Shown here: positions 15,426 through 24,826 of the stretch, one piece after another
Layout of the letters: every line of letters begins with the position of its first letter
Position numbering within the stretch: the first letter of the stretch is position 1
Assembly: GCA_035528715.1 (NCBI GenBank)
Contig: DATKYB010000051.1
Location: 1-64,000, forward strand
Direction: 5' to 3'
Length of the DNA: 64,000 nt
Source of the DNA: Nitrospinota bacterium
GTDB taxonomy: Bacteria > JADFOP01 > DATKYB01
Notes under the pieces: model-generated
Databases searched by the model: none
Told to the model about the DNA's origin: nothing
What the model saw: only the letters and a program-made list of their open reading frames with translations
Program-made: the position numbers and the translations under genes

Positions 15426-15524
15426 AAATCCTTGCTTTATGAAGGTGATTGTGATAAAAATTTGAAACTTCTCCTTGCTCTATTTTTTATAATTAGGGCT
15501 ATAACTCGAAAGGGGGTGATCGAC

Positions 15525-15869
15525 TTGCCTATGTACGAGAGCATCTTTATTTTAAAACCTGATCTTATGGATGAGAATGTAGATGAAGTGGTAAAAAAGA
15601 TACATAAGATTGTAAAAGATCATTCTGGAAAGATAATGGACAATGAAATATGGGGAAAGAGGCGGATGGCCTATGAGGTTGATAAGGAAAGATATGGGAT
15701 TTATGCTCTCATCCACTTTGAAGGTGAAGGAAAACTTATTCGCGAATTAGAGAGAAATTACAGGTTAATGGGTGAGGTTATGAAATATATTATCATCCGT
15801 CTCAATAAAAGAGAATTAGCTAAATTGGAATCAGATAAAGAAAGAGAAAAAGAAAAAATAAAGAAGTAG
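15525..15869 (+). CDS. rpsF: Ribosomal protein S6
   Basis: S6 binds the 16S central domain with S18, encoded two genes on. The open frame extends upstream to 15432, but the S6 fold begins at MYESIFILKPD. I choose the TTG at 15525, which has AGGGGGTGA nine bases before it; the ATG at 15531 is the alternative. This gives 114 residues. GKRRMAYEVDKERYGIYALIHFEG and YRLMGEVMKYIIIRL are typical S6. A possible -10 TATAAT lies at 15488-15493, so the rpsF-ssb-rpsR group may have its own promoter, though the -35 is weak. Confidence 0.95.
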   Translation: MPMYESIFILKPDLMDENVDEVVKKIHKIVKDHSGKIMDNEIWGKRRMAYEVDKERYGIYALIHFEGEGKLIRELERNYRLMGEVMKYIIIRLNKRELAKLESDKEREKEKIKK

Positions 15870-15880
15870 GGGGATAATCC

Positions 15881-16276
15881 ATGGCTAATTTAAACAAGAT
15901 TTTCTTATTAGGTAACTTAACAAGAGATCCTGAACTACGTTATACCCCGAGCGGAACAGCGGTTTCTACGTTTGGGTTAGCTGTTAATAGAAGATATAAG
16001 CAGAAAGATGAATGGAAAGATGATGTCTGTTTTATAGATATCGTCTGTTTTGGTAAACAGGCTGAGAATTGTACAGAGTATCTTAACAAAGGAAGTCTTG
16101 CCTTTATCGAAGGACGACTTCAGTGGCGGAGTTGGGAAGATGAAAGTGGACAGAAAAGAAGTAAACATGAAGTTGTAGCAAACAATATTCAATTTCTTCC
16201 AAAAGGAAAAGAAGGGGGCTTTGAAGAGAATAAAGATGAAAGCGGTGATTTAGTAGAAGACGATATCCCCTTTTAA
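15881..16276 (+). CDS. ssb: Single-stranded DNA-binding protein
   Basis: SSB coats single-stranded DNA in replication and repair. The 131-residue protein has the OB fold (MANLNKIFLLGNLTRDPELRYTPSG ... FIEGRLQWRSWEDESGQKRSKHEVVAN), a short acidic linker, and the conserved acidic tip DDIPF that docks SSB partners. It sits between rpsF and rpsR, the classic rpsF-ssb-rpsR order. The ribosome site is AGGGGGAT. Confidence 0.97.
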   Translation: MANLNKIFLLGNLTRDPELRYTPSGTAVSTFGLAVNRRYKQKDEWKDDVCFIDIVCFGKQAENCTEYLNKGSLAFIEGRLQWRSWEDESGQKRSKHEVVANNIQFLPKGKEGGFEENKDESGDLVEDDIPF

Positions 16277-16306
16277 TAAATAAAAAATTACATCTCAGGA
16301 GATGAC

Positions 16307-16555
16307 ATGAGAGTAAAGGTTCAGAGAAAAAAGAGGCGATTTATAAAAAGAAAGATCTGTAGGTTCTGTGCGGAACATACTGAATTGATTGATTATAAAG
16401 ACATAAAACAGATAAGAAGTTTAATAACCGAAAGAGGTAAAATTATTCCTAGAAGAATTTCTGGAAATTGTGCTAAGCATCAAAGGCAACTGACCGTTGC
16501 GATAAAAAGGGCAAGAAATATAGCTCTGCTTCCTTTTACTGTTGAAAGATCTTAG
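16307..16555 (+). CDS. rpsR: Ribosomal protein S18
   Basis: S18 is an 82-residue small-subunit protein that pairs with S6. The sequence has the basic N-terminus [16 protein letters not shown], then [50 protein letters not shown], which is the S18 signature. Four cysteines (CRFC and two further) suggest the zinc-binding form. AGGAGATGAC precedes the ATG. Confidence 0.97.
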   Translation: MRVKVQRKKRRFIKRKICRFCAEHTELIDYKDIKQIRSLITERGKIIPRRISGNCAKHQRQLTVAIKRARNIALLPFTVERS

Positions 16556-16585
16556 GATTCCCTTTCCTTATACGGAGATATAGAG

Positions 16586-17560
16586 GTGAATACAGTTGGA
16601 AAGGTTAACCCTGCTTTTGATATATTATTTCCAGCGATTCTTACACTTTTTTTATTTCTCTTTGTATTATATGTCCCAATCATAGGTGCATTAATAAGTC
16701 TTTTTTCACCTCTTCCTATTATTTATACCTCCCTACAGAATGGCCAGAAAATAGGTTTTTTTACTTTAGCAATCGTAATTTCTGTCTTGATTATATTAAT
16801 TGGCATAAGGCATGGTTTGATTTTTTTTGTTGAGTATGGTATTATTGCGATAGTTATTTCTGAGTCCATAAGAAGAGATTTTTCTATTGAAAAGACCATT
16901 CTTTTCTGTGTTCTCTTTACTTTAGTAAGTATTCCAATCATTTTATTAATATATTTGTTTATTCAAGGTAAAAATCCCTTTACATTTTTAATAGAACAAA
17001 TGGAAAACAATATAGATAGTTCCTTGGAAATTTATAAAAATTATAGTATGGGAAAAAGTAAATCCTCAGAGGAATTGAAAGAATCCTTTGAACGTTTAAA
17101 AGGGATGTTTATCTATACTTTCCCTGCTCTTATTGTCGTTGGTTCTATAATCTCCAGCCTTCTCAACTATATAATAGCAAGACATCTTTGGATAAAATAT
17201 ATATCTAAACATGCTTCCAATAATAGACCTGTCACCCTCTGGTATCTGCCAGATTATTATGTCTGGTTATTTATAATAGCTGGTTTCATGATTTTTTTAC
17301 CATTGGATTTCTCTAAAAGAGTTGGTTTAAATCTTTTAATAATCATATCTCTAATATATTTTTTTCAAGGATTAGCTGTAACCATCTTCTTTTTTAGAAA
17401 ATCGAAGATTCCTAAATTTTTTCAGGGGATTGGTTATCTTTTAATATTCATACAGCCATTGATCGCTATTATCGTAACAGCTATTGGGCTGTTTGATATA
17501 TGGATAGATTTTAGGAAAGTCAGAAAGGTTAGTCATCATAAAAGTCAAACAAAATTATGA
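16586..17560 (+). CDS. DUF2232 (YybS-like) membrane protein
   Basis: This 324-residue integral membrane protein has about eight hydrophobic spans. Between rpsR and rplI a DUF2232/YybS-like membrane protein is the expected neighbour, and the layout (two N-terminal hairpins, a cytoplasmic stretch FERLKGM, a span ending in SSLLNYIIARHLW, then WYLPDYYVWLFIIAGFM) fits. The function of the family is unknown. The GTG start has a GGAGATATAGAG region upstream; its end overlaps the open frame of rplI by four bases but not the start chosen for it. Confidence 0.8.
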   Translation: MNTVGKVNPAFDILFPAILTLFLFLFVLYVPIIGALISLFSPLPIIYTSLQNGQKIGFFTLAIVISVLIILIGIRHGLIFFVEYGIIAIVISESIRRDFSIEKTILFCVLFTLVSIPIILLIYLFIQGKNPFTFLIEQMENNIDSSLEIYKNYSMGKSKSSEELKESFERLKGMFIYTFPALIVVGSIISSLLNYIIARHLWIKYISKHASNNRPVTLWYLPDYYVWLFIIAGFMIFLPLDFSKRVGLNLLIIISLIYFFQGLAVTIFFFRKSKIPKFFQGIGYLLIFIQPLIAIIVTAIGLFDIWIDFRKVRKVSHHKSQTKL

Positions 17561-17571
17561 CGGAGGAGTAT

Positions 17572-18015
17572 ATGAAATTAATTTTAAAGGAAAATATTAA
17601 AGATCTTGGCAATGCAGGGGATGTTATTCAGGTATCTGATGGATATGCAAGAAATTATCTTATTCCTAAGGGGTTGGCAAAGCTGGCCACACCTCAAAAC
17701 ATAAAATTGTTGGATCAAGAGTCAAAAGAGAGAAAGAACAAATTAATGAAGGAAAAAAAAGAAGCGGAACTTTTTGCAAAAAGGCTTGAGGAAATTTCGT
17801 GTACCATTGTTAAAAAGTCAGGGGAGAAGGATAAGCTTTTTGGATCGGTTACCCCTCAAGATATCCAAGAGGGTTTAAGAAATGAGGGAATTGAAATAGA
17901 TAAGAAAAAGATTGTCTTAGAAGAGCCAATAAAAACCTTAGGTGTTTATAAAGCGTCAATCCAGGTTCATCCTGAAGTGAATGCTTCATTAAAAGTTTGG
18001 GTAGTGAAGGAATAA
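17572..18015 (+). CDS. rplI: Ribosomal protein L9
   Basis: L9 binds 23S rRNA at the base of the L1 stalk. The start at 17572 (MKLILKENIKDLGNAGDVIQVSDGYARNYLIPKG) has GGAGGAG just upstream and fits the universal N-terminal domain; an ATG five codons earlier is less likely. It has 147 residues, with the long connecting helix (about 50-75) and a C-terminal domain DKLFGSVTPQDIQEGL. It lies directly ahead of dnaB, as in many bacteria. Confidence 0.97.
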   Translation: MKLILKENIKDLGNAGDVIQVSDGYARNYLIPKGLAKLATPQNIKLLDQESKERKNKLMKEKKEAELFAKRLEEISCTIVKKSGEKDKLFGSVTPQDIQEGLRNEGIEIDKKKIVLEEPIKTLGVYKASIQVHPEVNASLKVWVVKE

Positions 18016-18021
18016 TTTATT

Positions 18022-19380
18022 ATGGGTACTTTTTCTGATAAGGTCCCTCCTCAAAATATAGAGGCTGAACAAGCTGTTTTGGGAGCAATTCTTCAAGACA
18101 ATGAGGCATTAACGAAATCCATAGAGATTTTGGAAGAGAAAAATTTTTATAAAGAGGCACATAGAAAGATATATTCAGTGATGCTAGACCTCTTTGAGAA
18201 AAATGAACCTATAGATCTTTTGACAGTAACAGCAATGTTAAGAAAGAGAAACCAGCTTGAAGGGGTTGGAGGGGCTTCTTATCTTTCAAACCTATTAGAG
18301 TCTAGTCCAACATCTGCCAATATTGAATTCCACGCAAAGCTGATAAAAGAAGATGCAATTGTGAGGGATCTAATACGAGTCTCTACTGATATAATCAAAC
18401 TGAGTTATGAAGATACTGATGATGTAGAGGAACTTTTAGATAAGGCTGAGAAGTCTATATTTGAGATATCAGAAAAAAAGATTCAGCCCAGTTTTTATCA
18501 CATTAAAGAGATAATAAAAGAGGGCTTTAAAGGATTAGAAAAACTTTTTGATAAAGAGGGGATTATTACCGGTGTGCAAACAGGATTTACTGAGTTTGAC
18601 CAAAAGACCTCCGGGCTTCAGCCATCTGAACTCATTATTCTTGCTGGAAGACCTAGTATGGGAAAGACAGCCCTTTCTCTAAACATAGCTGCAAATATTG
18701 GTGTTAGGGGGGGTAAACCTGTTGCTATCTTTAGTCTTGAGATGTCTAAGGAACAGCTAGCAATACGTATGCTCTGTTCCGAGGCCAGGGTAGACTCTCA
18801 CAAAATAAGGACAGGATATCTTTCAAAGGAAAACTGGCCAGATCTAACAAGAGCAGCTGGAGACTTATCTGAAGCCCCGATATTGATTGATGATAGCCCT
18901 GCATTATCTGTAATGGAGATAAGGGCTAAGTCAAGAAGGCTGCTTTCTGAATACCCTGATCTAGGTATCATCGTCGTAGATTATCTTCAGCTTATAAGAG
19001 GAAGAGGAAGAGCTGAGAACAGACAAATGGAGGTTGCAGAGATAACACGTTCCTTGAAGTCCTTGGCAAAAGAATTAAGATTACCTGTGCTTGCCTTGTC
19101 TCAGCTCAGCAGGGCCGTTATACAGAGAGGGGGCAGACCCCAATTATCAGATTTAAGGGAATCAGGGTCTATTGAACAGGATAGTGATGTTGTTGTTTTT
19201 ATTCACAGGGATCAAGAAGAAAAAGAAATGGATCATGAAGATGATCATTCTGGTTATAGTAATATAGCAGAGATTATCATTGGAAAACAACGCAATGGTC
19301 CAACAGGAATTATCAAACTTGCCTTTCTTGAGAAATGTACAAGATTTGAAAACTTAACCATGCGAAAAGAGATCGTTTGA
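18022..19380 (+). CDS. dnaB: Replicative DNA helicase
   Basis: DnaB unwinds DNA at the fork as a hexamer. The 452-residue protein has the N-terminal DnaB domain (VPPQNIEAEQAVLGAILQDNEAL at residues 8-30), the RecA-like core with Walker A AGRPSMGKTA (about 210-219) and Walker B IIVVDYLQLIRG, and LSQLSRAV with a RESGSIEQDSDVV sensor region. No intein is present. It follows rplI by six bases. Loading may involve the DciA-like protein at 5715. Confidence 0.98.
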   Translation: MGTFSDKVPPQNIEAEQAVLGAILQDNEALTKSIEILEEKNFYKEAHRKIYSVMLDLFEKNEPIDLLTVTAMLRKRNQLEGVGGASYLSNLLESSPTSANIEFHAKLIKEDAIVRDLIRVSTDIIKLSYEDTDDVEELLDKAEKSIFEISEKKIQPSFYHIKEIIKEGFKGLEKLFDKEGIITGVQTGFTEFDQKTSGLQPSELIILAGRPSMGKTALSLNIAANIGVRGGKPVAIFSLEMSKEQLAIRMLCSEARVDSHKIRTGYLSKENWPDLTRAAGDLSEAPILIDDSPALSVMEIRAKSRRLLSEYPDLGIIVVDYLQLIRGRGRAENRQMEVAEITRSLKSLAKELRLPVLALSQLSRAVIQRGGRPQLSDLRESGSIEQDSDVVVFIHRDQEEKEMDHEDDHSGYSNIAEIIIGKQRNGPTGIIKLAFLEKCTRFENLTMRKEIV

Positions 19381-19387
19381 GGTTTTC

Positions 19388-20530
19388 ATGCAAAATACCC
19401 GTTCCACATTTGTAGAGATTGATTTAGATGCCTTTAAAGAAAATTTATTGAAAGTTAGAGCAAAGGTTGGTTCTGGAATAAAGATTCTCGCGGTTGTCAA
19501 GGCTGATGCCTATGGTCACGGTGCCTTTCTGCTCTCAAAGAAGGCATTGGAGGTGGGAGCAGATATGCTCGGTGTTACTATTGTTGAGGAAGGAATAGAG
19601 CTAAGAGAAAAGGGGATTGATGCTCCTATACTTGTTATGGGAGGCGCATTAGAGAATCAGGTTAAATATATTATCGATTACAATCTCTCCTTTGTTCTTT
19701 TTTCTAGAAGAATTGCAGATCTCTTATCTTCAAAGGCTAAGGAAAAAGGAAAGGTTGTTAAGGTTCATATTAAGATTGATACAGGCATGAGGCGCCTTGG
19801 GATTCCTTGTAATGAGGCTGTGGAGTTTATTAAAAGGATACGGGATTTGCAAGGAATAGACATAGAAGGGATTTTGACTCATCTATCATGTGCTGATGAA
19901 ATAAAAAGCGGCTTTACAGATACTCAGCTATCAAGTTTTAATAAGGTCTTAAAGGAGATAGATTCGATAGGGCTTAAGGTGCCTTTAATTCATGCCGCTA
20001 ACAGCGCAGCGATTATCAACTATCCAGAGTCATATTTTTCTATGGTTAGGCCTGGAATTATGCTTTATGGTTCCTGCCCAGGAGAGAAAAAAAGGGATAT
20101 AGAACTAAAACCGGTTATGGCATGGAAAACAAGAATAATTGATATTTCAAAAGTCGGCAAGGGGGAAGGCATAGGTTACGGACAGAGATATTTCACCAAG
20201 AGGAAAAGCACGATTGCCACCCTTCCTGTAGGGTATACGGACGGATACAGCCGTCTCCTTTCTAATAAAGGAAAGGTTATTATACATGGGAAGAAAGTCC
20301 CTATTGTAGGAACGATCTGCATGGATATGTGTATGGTTGATGTATCGGATATCCCCAATGCTAAGGTAGGGGATGAGGTTGTACTTATGGGAAGACAGGA
20401 GAATGAAAAAATAACCGCTGAAGAGATAGCAGATCTCATGAATACTATATCATACGAAGTATTTTGTAAAGTGAGCAAGAGAGTTCCAAGGGTATATAAG
20501 GAGAGGAAGGTATATGCTAAGATGGCTTGA
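19388..20530 (+). CDS. alr: Alanine racemase
   Basis: Alr makes D-alanine for peptidoglycan with PLP. The 380-residue protein has the PLP-lysine motif AVVKADAYGHGA (about residues 35-46), a KIDTGMRRLG motif, HAANSAAI, and GIGYGQRYF containing the second catalytic Tyr. Length is normal. It overlaps mlaE by 17 bases, so the two are likely co-translated, although their functions differ. Confidence 0.97.
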   Translation: MQNTRSTFVEIDLDAFKENLLKVRAKVGSGIKILAVVKADAYGHGAFLLSKKALEVGADMLGVTIVEEGIELREKGIDAPILVMGGALENQVKYIIDYNLSFVLFSRRIADLLSSKAKEKGKVVKVHIKIDTGMRRLGIPCNEAVEFIKRIRDLQGIDIEGILTHLSCADEIKSGFTDTQLSSFNKVLKEIDSIGLKVPLIHAANSAAIINYPESYFSMVRPGIMLYGSCPGEKKRDIELKPVMAWKTRIIDISKVGKGEGIGYGQRYFTKRKSTIATLPVGYTDGYSRLLSNKGKVIIHGKKVPIVGTICMDMCMVDVSDIPNAKVGDEVVLMGRQENEKITAEEIADLMNTISYEVFCKVSKRVPRVYKERKVYAKMA

Positions 20531-21284
20531 TTTGTTGGGTGAATCAATCATAAATTTTGTCAACGAGGTGGGAAGAGTTCTTCTTCTTTCATGGACAACA
20601 CTCACATGGTTATTCAGGCCTCCTCTAAGAGCCAAGCTTACATTTAAACAGATGGAACAGGTAGGAGTAAACTCATTACCTGTAATCTTAATAACAGCAA
20701 CCTTTACAGGTATGGTCTTAGCACTTCAGAGCTTCGTAGGCTTTAAGAGATTTAATGCAGAAAGTATGGTTGGAACGGTAGTGGCATTATCAATGACTAG
20801 GGAATTAGGCCCTGTTCTAACAGGTTTGATAGTGGCCGGAAGGGCTGGTTCTGCTATGGCTGCAGAGCTGGGCACGATGAAGGTAACAGAGCAGATTGAT
20901 GCCCTTTATACCTTGGCCACAGACCCTGTTAAATATTTGATTGTTCCAAGGTTCATTGCAGGGCTCATCATGCTTCCTCTTCTGACTATTATATGTGATA
21001 TTACAGGCATATTAGGAGGTTACTTTGTCTCTGTTAATATCCTAGGGGCGAATCCAATCTCGTATATTAGAAGAACCGAGCAGTATCTGGAGTTCAATGA
21101 TATCTATTCAGGTCTCTTAAAGGCATGTGTCTTTGGAATGATTATTGCTTTAATAGCCTGTTATCAAGGCTTCTATACTAAGGGAGGAGCAGAGGGTGTT
21201 GGTAGGGCAACGACAAAGGCGGTGGTTATATCTTCTATGTTGATCCTGATATTCGATTATATCCTAACGGCATTATTATTTTGA
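20514..21284 (+). CDS. mlaE: Lipid transport ABC permease MlaE
   Basis: This is the inner-membrane permease of the Mla/MCE phospholipid transport system. Its 256 residues include a short N-terminal amphipathic helix and about five membrane segments, with the family motif TRELGPVLTGLIVAGRAGSAMAAELGTMKVTEQIDAL at about residues 95-131. The start lies inside the alr gene, and the end overlaps the open frame of mlaF. mlaE-mlaF-mlaD is the usual core; mlaB and mlaC are not next to it. Confidence 0.95.
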   Translation: MLRWLDLLGESIINFVNEVGRVLLLSWTTLTWLFRPPLRAKLTFKQMEQVGVNSLPVILITATFTGMVLALQSFVGFKRFNAESMVGTVVALSMTRELGPVLTGLIVAGRAGSAMAAELGTMKVTEQIDALYTLATDPVKYLIVPRFIAGLIMLPLLTIICDITGILGGYFVSVNILGANPISYIRRTEQYLEFNDIYSGLLKACVFGMIIALIACYQGFYTKGGAEGVGRATTKAVVISSMLILIFDYILTALLF

Positions 21285-21304
21285 TACTTAAGGATAACTT
21301 ATCT

Positions 21305-22051
21305 ATGATTAAGATAATAGACCTTCATAAGTCCTTTGATAGCAATCATGTTTTACGGGGGATTGACCTCGAAATTCATAAAGGGGAAAGCATGGTAATT
21401 ATCGGAATGAGCGGATCGGGGAAAAGTGTCCTTCTTAAGCATATTATTGGATTATTGAAACCTGATAAGGGAAAGATTATCGTGGACAATGTTGAAGTAT
21501 CCTCGTTAAACGGGAAGGAGTTAAATGAATTCAGAAAAAAGTTTGGCATGCTCTTTCAAGGGGCTGCCCTCTTTGATTCTTTAACCATAGGAGAAAATGT
21601 TGGTTTTCCCCTAAGAGAGCATACAGATTTCTCTGAAAGGGAAATAAGGATTAAGGTAAAGGAAAAATTAGAGATGGTGGGGTTAGAGGATATTGAAGGT
21701 CTCTTTCCATCAGAGTTAAGCGGAGGAATGAAAAAGAGAGTAGGGCTTGCCAGGGCTATTGCCATGGAACCAGAGATTTTATTGTATGATGAGCCGACGG
21801 CTGAACTTGACCCTATTTTGACCGACTCGATTAATGTTTTGAACATTGAAATGAAGCAAAGGCTAAATATTACCTCTATCACAATCACCCATGATATAAC
21901 AAGTGCCTATAAGATTGCTGATAGGATTGCCATGCTTCATGAAGGCAAAATCATCACCACGGGAACACCAGATGAGATAAAAGCTTCTGATAATCCTGTG
22001 GTCAAACAATTTGTAACAGGGAGTTCTGAAGGACCCATATCTGTAAAGTAA
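21305..22051 (+). CDS. mlaF: Lipid transport ABC ATPase MlaF
   Basis: This is the ATPase partner of MlaE. The ATG at 21305 (MIKIIDLHKSFDS) follows AAGGAT; an in-frame TTG at 21281 is less convincing. It has 248 residues with Walker A GMSGSGKSV (about 36-44), signature LSGGMKKRVGLARAI and Walker B ILLYDEPTAELDP followed by the switch His in TITHD. Operon with mlaE and mlaD. Confidence 0.95.
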   Translation: MIKIIDLHKSFDSNHVLRGIDLEIHKGESMVIIGMSGSGKSVLLKHIIGLLKPDKGKIIVDNVEVSSLNGKELNEFRKKFGMLFQGAALFDSLTIGENVGFPLREHTDFSEREIRIKVKEKLEMVGLEDIEGLFPSELSGGMKKRVGLARAIAMEPEILLYDEPTAELDPILTDSINVLNIEMKQRLNITSITITHDITSAYKIADRIAMLHEGKIITTGTPDEIKASDNPVVKQFVTGSSEGPISVK

Positions 22052-22092
22052 TAATGAGGGCGTATAATCTTAAATCATAGGGAGGAATGAGA

Positions 22093-23172
22093 ATGAGACT
22101 GTTAACCTCAGAGGCTAAAGTAGGACTGTTTGGACTTTTAGCCTTTTTGATTCTCTTATATATGACAATAACGGTTGGAGAGCTCAGTCTTTTTAAGGAA
22201 AAAGGAGATGTCATCATTGCCTATTTTAATAATGTTGCAGGATTGGATAGAAAGTCGATTGTTAGGGTTTCAGGTGTGGAGGTGGGCAAGGTAGAAAGCA
22301 TTACCCTGGACAAGGGCAAAGCAAGGGTAGCATTGCGGTTTGATAAGAAAGTCATTTTGAGAGAAGACGCTATTGCGTATATCAAGTCAGAGAGCTTTTT
22401 GGGTGAAAAGTATGTGGAGGTCAGTCCTGGTTCTCCTGATAAGCCTGTGCTGAAGCCTGGAAGTATAATAAAGGTTGGCGAAGGAGGTGCTGATTTAGAT
22501 GGATTGATGGAAAAGTTTGATGGAATGGCTGAAGACATAAGGTCAGTTATCAAACCTCTAAAGGAGATATTTGCCTCTGAAGAAGGAAAAGAGGATTTTA
22601 AAGGGCTTTTTAAAAATTTGAATTCCGCGGTTAAGAGTCTTAATGAAACTGTTTTTTCTGATAAGGAGAAGTTAAATAGAATCGTAGATAATTTTGATAA
22701 GATGTCAGAGGACTTTAGGTTCTTAGGCGAAAATACGGTTCCACGTTTAGATCGTATTGCCAAGAAAATAGAGAGTGGAGAGGGAACCCTTGGGAAATTG
22801 GTTAATGACGATACGCTCTACAATGAGGCTAAAAAGACATTGGATAATTTAAGAGAGAGTGTTCCTAAATTAAAGGAGTCATTGGATAATTTTTATGAGA
22901 TTTCCCAGAAGGTAGGCAAGGGAGAGGGGAGTTTGGCAAAGTTGATCAATGATGAAACCCTTTATAATGAGACCAAAGATGCCATTGAAAATTTAAACAC
23001 GATTACAAAGAAGATCATCAAAGGAGAAGGGACTATCGGGAAGCTCTATACGGATGATTCCCTGTATGTCGAAGCAAGAAATGCCCTAAAAAAGCTGAAT
23101 AGAACCGCTGAGGGAATGGAAGAACAAGCACCTGTATCGGTTCTGGGTGTTATGCTCGGTTTTCTCTTTTAA
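22093..23172 (+). CDS. mlaD: MCE-domain lipid-binding protein MlaD
   Basis: MlaD forms a periplasmic ring that passes phospholipid between MlaFE and the outer parts of the system. The start at 22093 (GGAGG eight bases upstream) gives 359 residues. One N-terminal membrane segment (GLFGLLAFLILLYMTITV), a single MCE domain (about residues 34-113, with VRVSGVEVGKVESITLD) and a helical C-terminal part are visible. The C-terminus contains three repeats of GEGTLGKLVNDDTLYN type (about residues 230, 280 and 315), typical of longer MlaD relatives. Confidence 0.95.
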   Translation: MRLLTSEAKVGLFGLLAFLILLYMTITVGELSLFKEKGDVIIAYFNNVAGLDRKSIVRVSGVEVGKVESITLDKGKARVALRFDKKVILREDAIAYIKSESFLGEKYVEVSPGSPDKPVLKPGSIIKVGEGGADLDGLMEKFDGMAEDIRSVIKPLKEIFASEEGKEDFKGLFKNLNSAVKSLNETVFSDKEKLNRIVDNFDKMSEDFRFLGENTVPRLDRIAKKIESGEGTLGKLVNDDTLYNEAKKTLDNLRESVPKLKESLDNFYEISQKVGKGEGSLAKLINDETLYNETKDAIENLNTITKKIIKGEGTIGKLYTDDSLYVEARNALKKLNRTAEGMEEQAPVSVLGVMLGFLF

Positions 23173-23193
23173 TAAAAAAACCTAACAGGAGTC

Positions 23194-24702
23194 GTGATCA
23201 TAAGAAATTTTACAACTTTTATATCAAGATATCGTTACTTATCCCTTATTTTTATTCTCTCTTTTTTAACCTTACCCCCTAAGTTATATGGTAACCCCAC
23301 CAGTGAAGAGCAGGATAATCCGCAAATATATTTAGAGGAAAAAGATGAAAGAAAAATCATTAACCTCTGGCCTTTTATATATTATGACAAGGATAAAAAA
23401 AAGAATGCTAAAGAAATAAATCTCTTGGGCCCTTTTTTTACCTATAAAGATAACCCTGATAAGAGAGAGGTTGGTCTTAGCCCATTTTTCTATAAAATTA
23501 AAGATAAAGCTGCGGAAAAAGAAGATACAGAGTTCTTATATCCTCTTGGAAAAAATAAAGTAAGGGATGGGGAAAAAGACTTTAGGATTACTCCTTTAAT
23601 TTCATCGAAAAAGAGAGAGGACGAAAGATTTAATTTTTTACTTCTTTACGGGGGAAAGACAGAAAAAGGAGAGAATTATGGAGGGGTTTTCCCCCTTGCT
23701 GGTAACTTAAAGGATAGGTTCGGCAAGGATGACGCCCACTTTTTTTTATGGCCGCTCTATTCGAGATCAACAAAGGGGGATGTAAAAAAGACCAATATCT
23801 TGTGGTTTATATTTGAGCATGAAAAGGGAGAAAACCAAAAAGGTCTGCAGTTATGGCCTTTTTTTGGGTATAGAGAAAAAGAGGGTATCTATAGAAAGAA
23901 TTTTTATCTCTGGCCCTTCTTTTTTTCAGAGGATACAGGTTTAAATACTGAAAGTCCAACAAAGACAAGGATATTTTTTCCTTTTTACAGTTCTATGAAA
24001 TCCAAAGATCGAACTTCAACAACCATACTCTGGCCGTTCTTTTCCCATACTGTGGATAGAGAGAAAAGATATGAGAATCATAGCTTCTTTCCTATTTTTT
24101 CAAAGACAAAGGGGGATGATAGAAAGGGCTTCCGGATTTTTCCTATCTATGGATATAAAGAGAGGAAGGATTACAAAAAATCATTTTTTCTTGCACCCCT
24201 ATACTGGTCTCAGGAAGAGGATGGGGCAGATTATAAAAGGACAACAAAGAGATTTCTCTTTATTAATAAAGATCAACAGAAGGTCTGGCAGGAAAAGAAT
24301 AAGAGCAAAAGAGAGGTTCATTTCTGGCCTTTATTCAATTATAAAAGAAAAGAAGATAGTTCAATCAAGTTTTCTCTTCCCTATCTCTTTCCTATTCGAG
24401 ATGAAGGGATTGAGAGAAACTATCCTTTTTTGACTCTTTACAGATATGAGAAGGATGTTGATGGGTCTTCATCATGGGATCTTTTATGGAAGTTAATGAG
24501 CAGAGAAAAATCAAATCAAAATTCTCGTTTTGAGCTTGCTTATATCTTTGATTATTATAAAAATGGCTTAGATAATAATCTTGATCTATCTTTGTTAAAG
24601 GGATTGATCAAGTTTAGAAATAATGCCGATAGAAAATCTCTTCATCTCTTTTATCTTCCTTGGGGTTTTAAATGGGGAAGCTCTAGTTCTAACCAAGAAT
24701 AA
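23194..24702 (+). CDS. Exported protein with WPFF-type repeats, function unknown
   Basis: This 502-residue protein starts at GTG with AGGAG just upstream. A signal peptide (YLSLIFILSFLTLPPKLYG) is followed by a mature part made of about fifteen short units centred on L-W-P-F-F or F-F-P-[FI]-[YF], spaced by charged KDxxK/REK loops (for example LQLWPFFGYREKEG, FYLWPFFFSEDTG and ILWPFFSHTVDRE). Alternating aromatic strands and charged turns suggest an outer-membrane or surface beta structure. It lies just after mlaD, so a link to envelope lipid transport is possible but only by position. The family is not recognised. Confidence 0.7.
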   Translation: MIIRNFTTFISRYRYLSLIFILSFLTLPPKLYGNPTSEEQDNPQIYLEEKDERKIINLWPFIYYDKDKKKNAKEINLLGPFFTYKDNPDKREVGLSPFFYKIKDKAAEKEDTEFLYPLGKNKVRDGEKDFRITPLISSKKREDERFNFLLLYGGKTEKGENYGGVFPLAGNLKDRFGKDDAHFFLWPLYSRSTKGDVKKTNILWFIFEHEKGENQKGLQLWPFFGYREKEGIYRKNFYLWPFFFSEDTGLNTESPTKTRIFFPFYSSMKSKDRTSTTILWPFFSHTVDREKRYENHSFFPIFSKTKGDDRKGFRIFPIYGYKERKDYKKSFFLAPLYWSQEEDGADYKRTTKRFLFINKDQQKVWQEKNKSKREVHFWPLFNYKRKEDSSIKFSLPYLFPIRDEGIERNYPFLTLYRYEKDVDGSSSWDLLWKLMSREKSNQNSRFELAYIFDYYKNGLDNNLDLSLLKGLIKFRNNADRKSLHLFYLPWGFKWGSSSSNQE

Positions 24703-24771
24703 CTTCTCCTTTCTGGTCAATTTTCATTACTCTTTAAAATCTTATGTTAATAAAGCAAGATAAACTTATGC

Positions 24772-24800
24772 TTGACAAAGAGGGCTTTGATAATAATAAT
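24772..24800 (+). promoter_or_regulatory. Promoter for the TRAP transporter operon
   Basis: A perfect -35 TTGACA (24772-24777), a 17-base spacer and AATAAT (24795-24800). It starts transcription about 20 bases before the tatT start codon, separating the TRAP genes from the mla group. Confidence 0.65.
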
Positions 24801-24826
24801 TGTGTAATTTTATAATGGCTTAAGCG

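Noticed and set aside
15432-15524. Long N-terminal extension of rpsF
   Set aside because: It is not S6-like, and a strong ribosome site lies next to the internal start at 15525.
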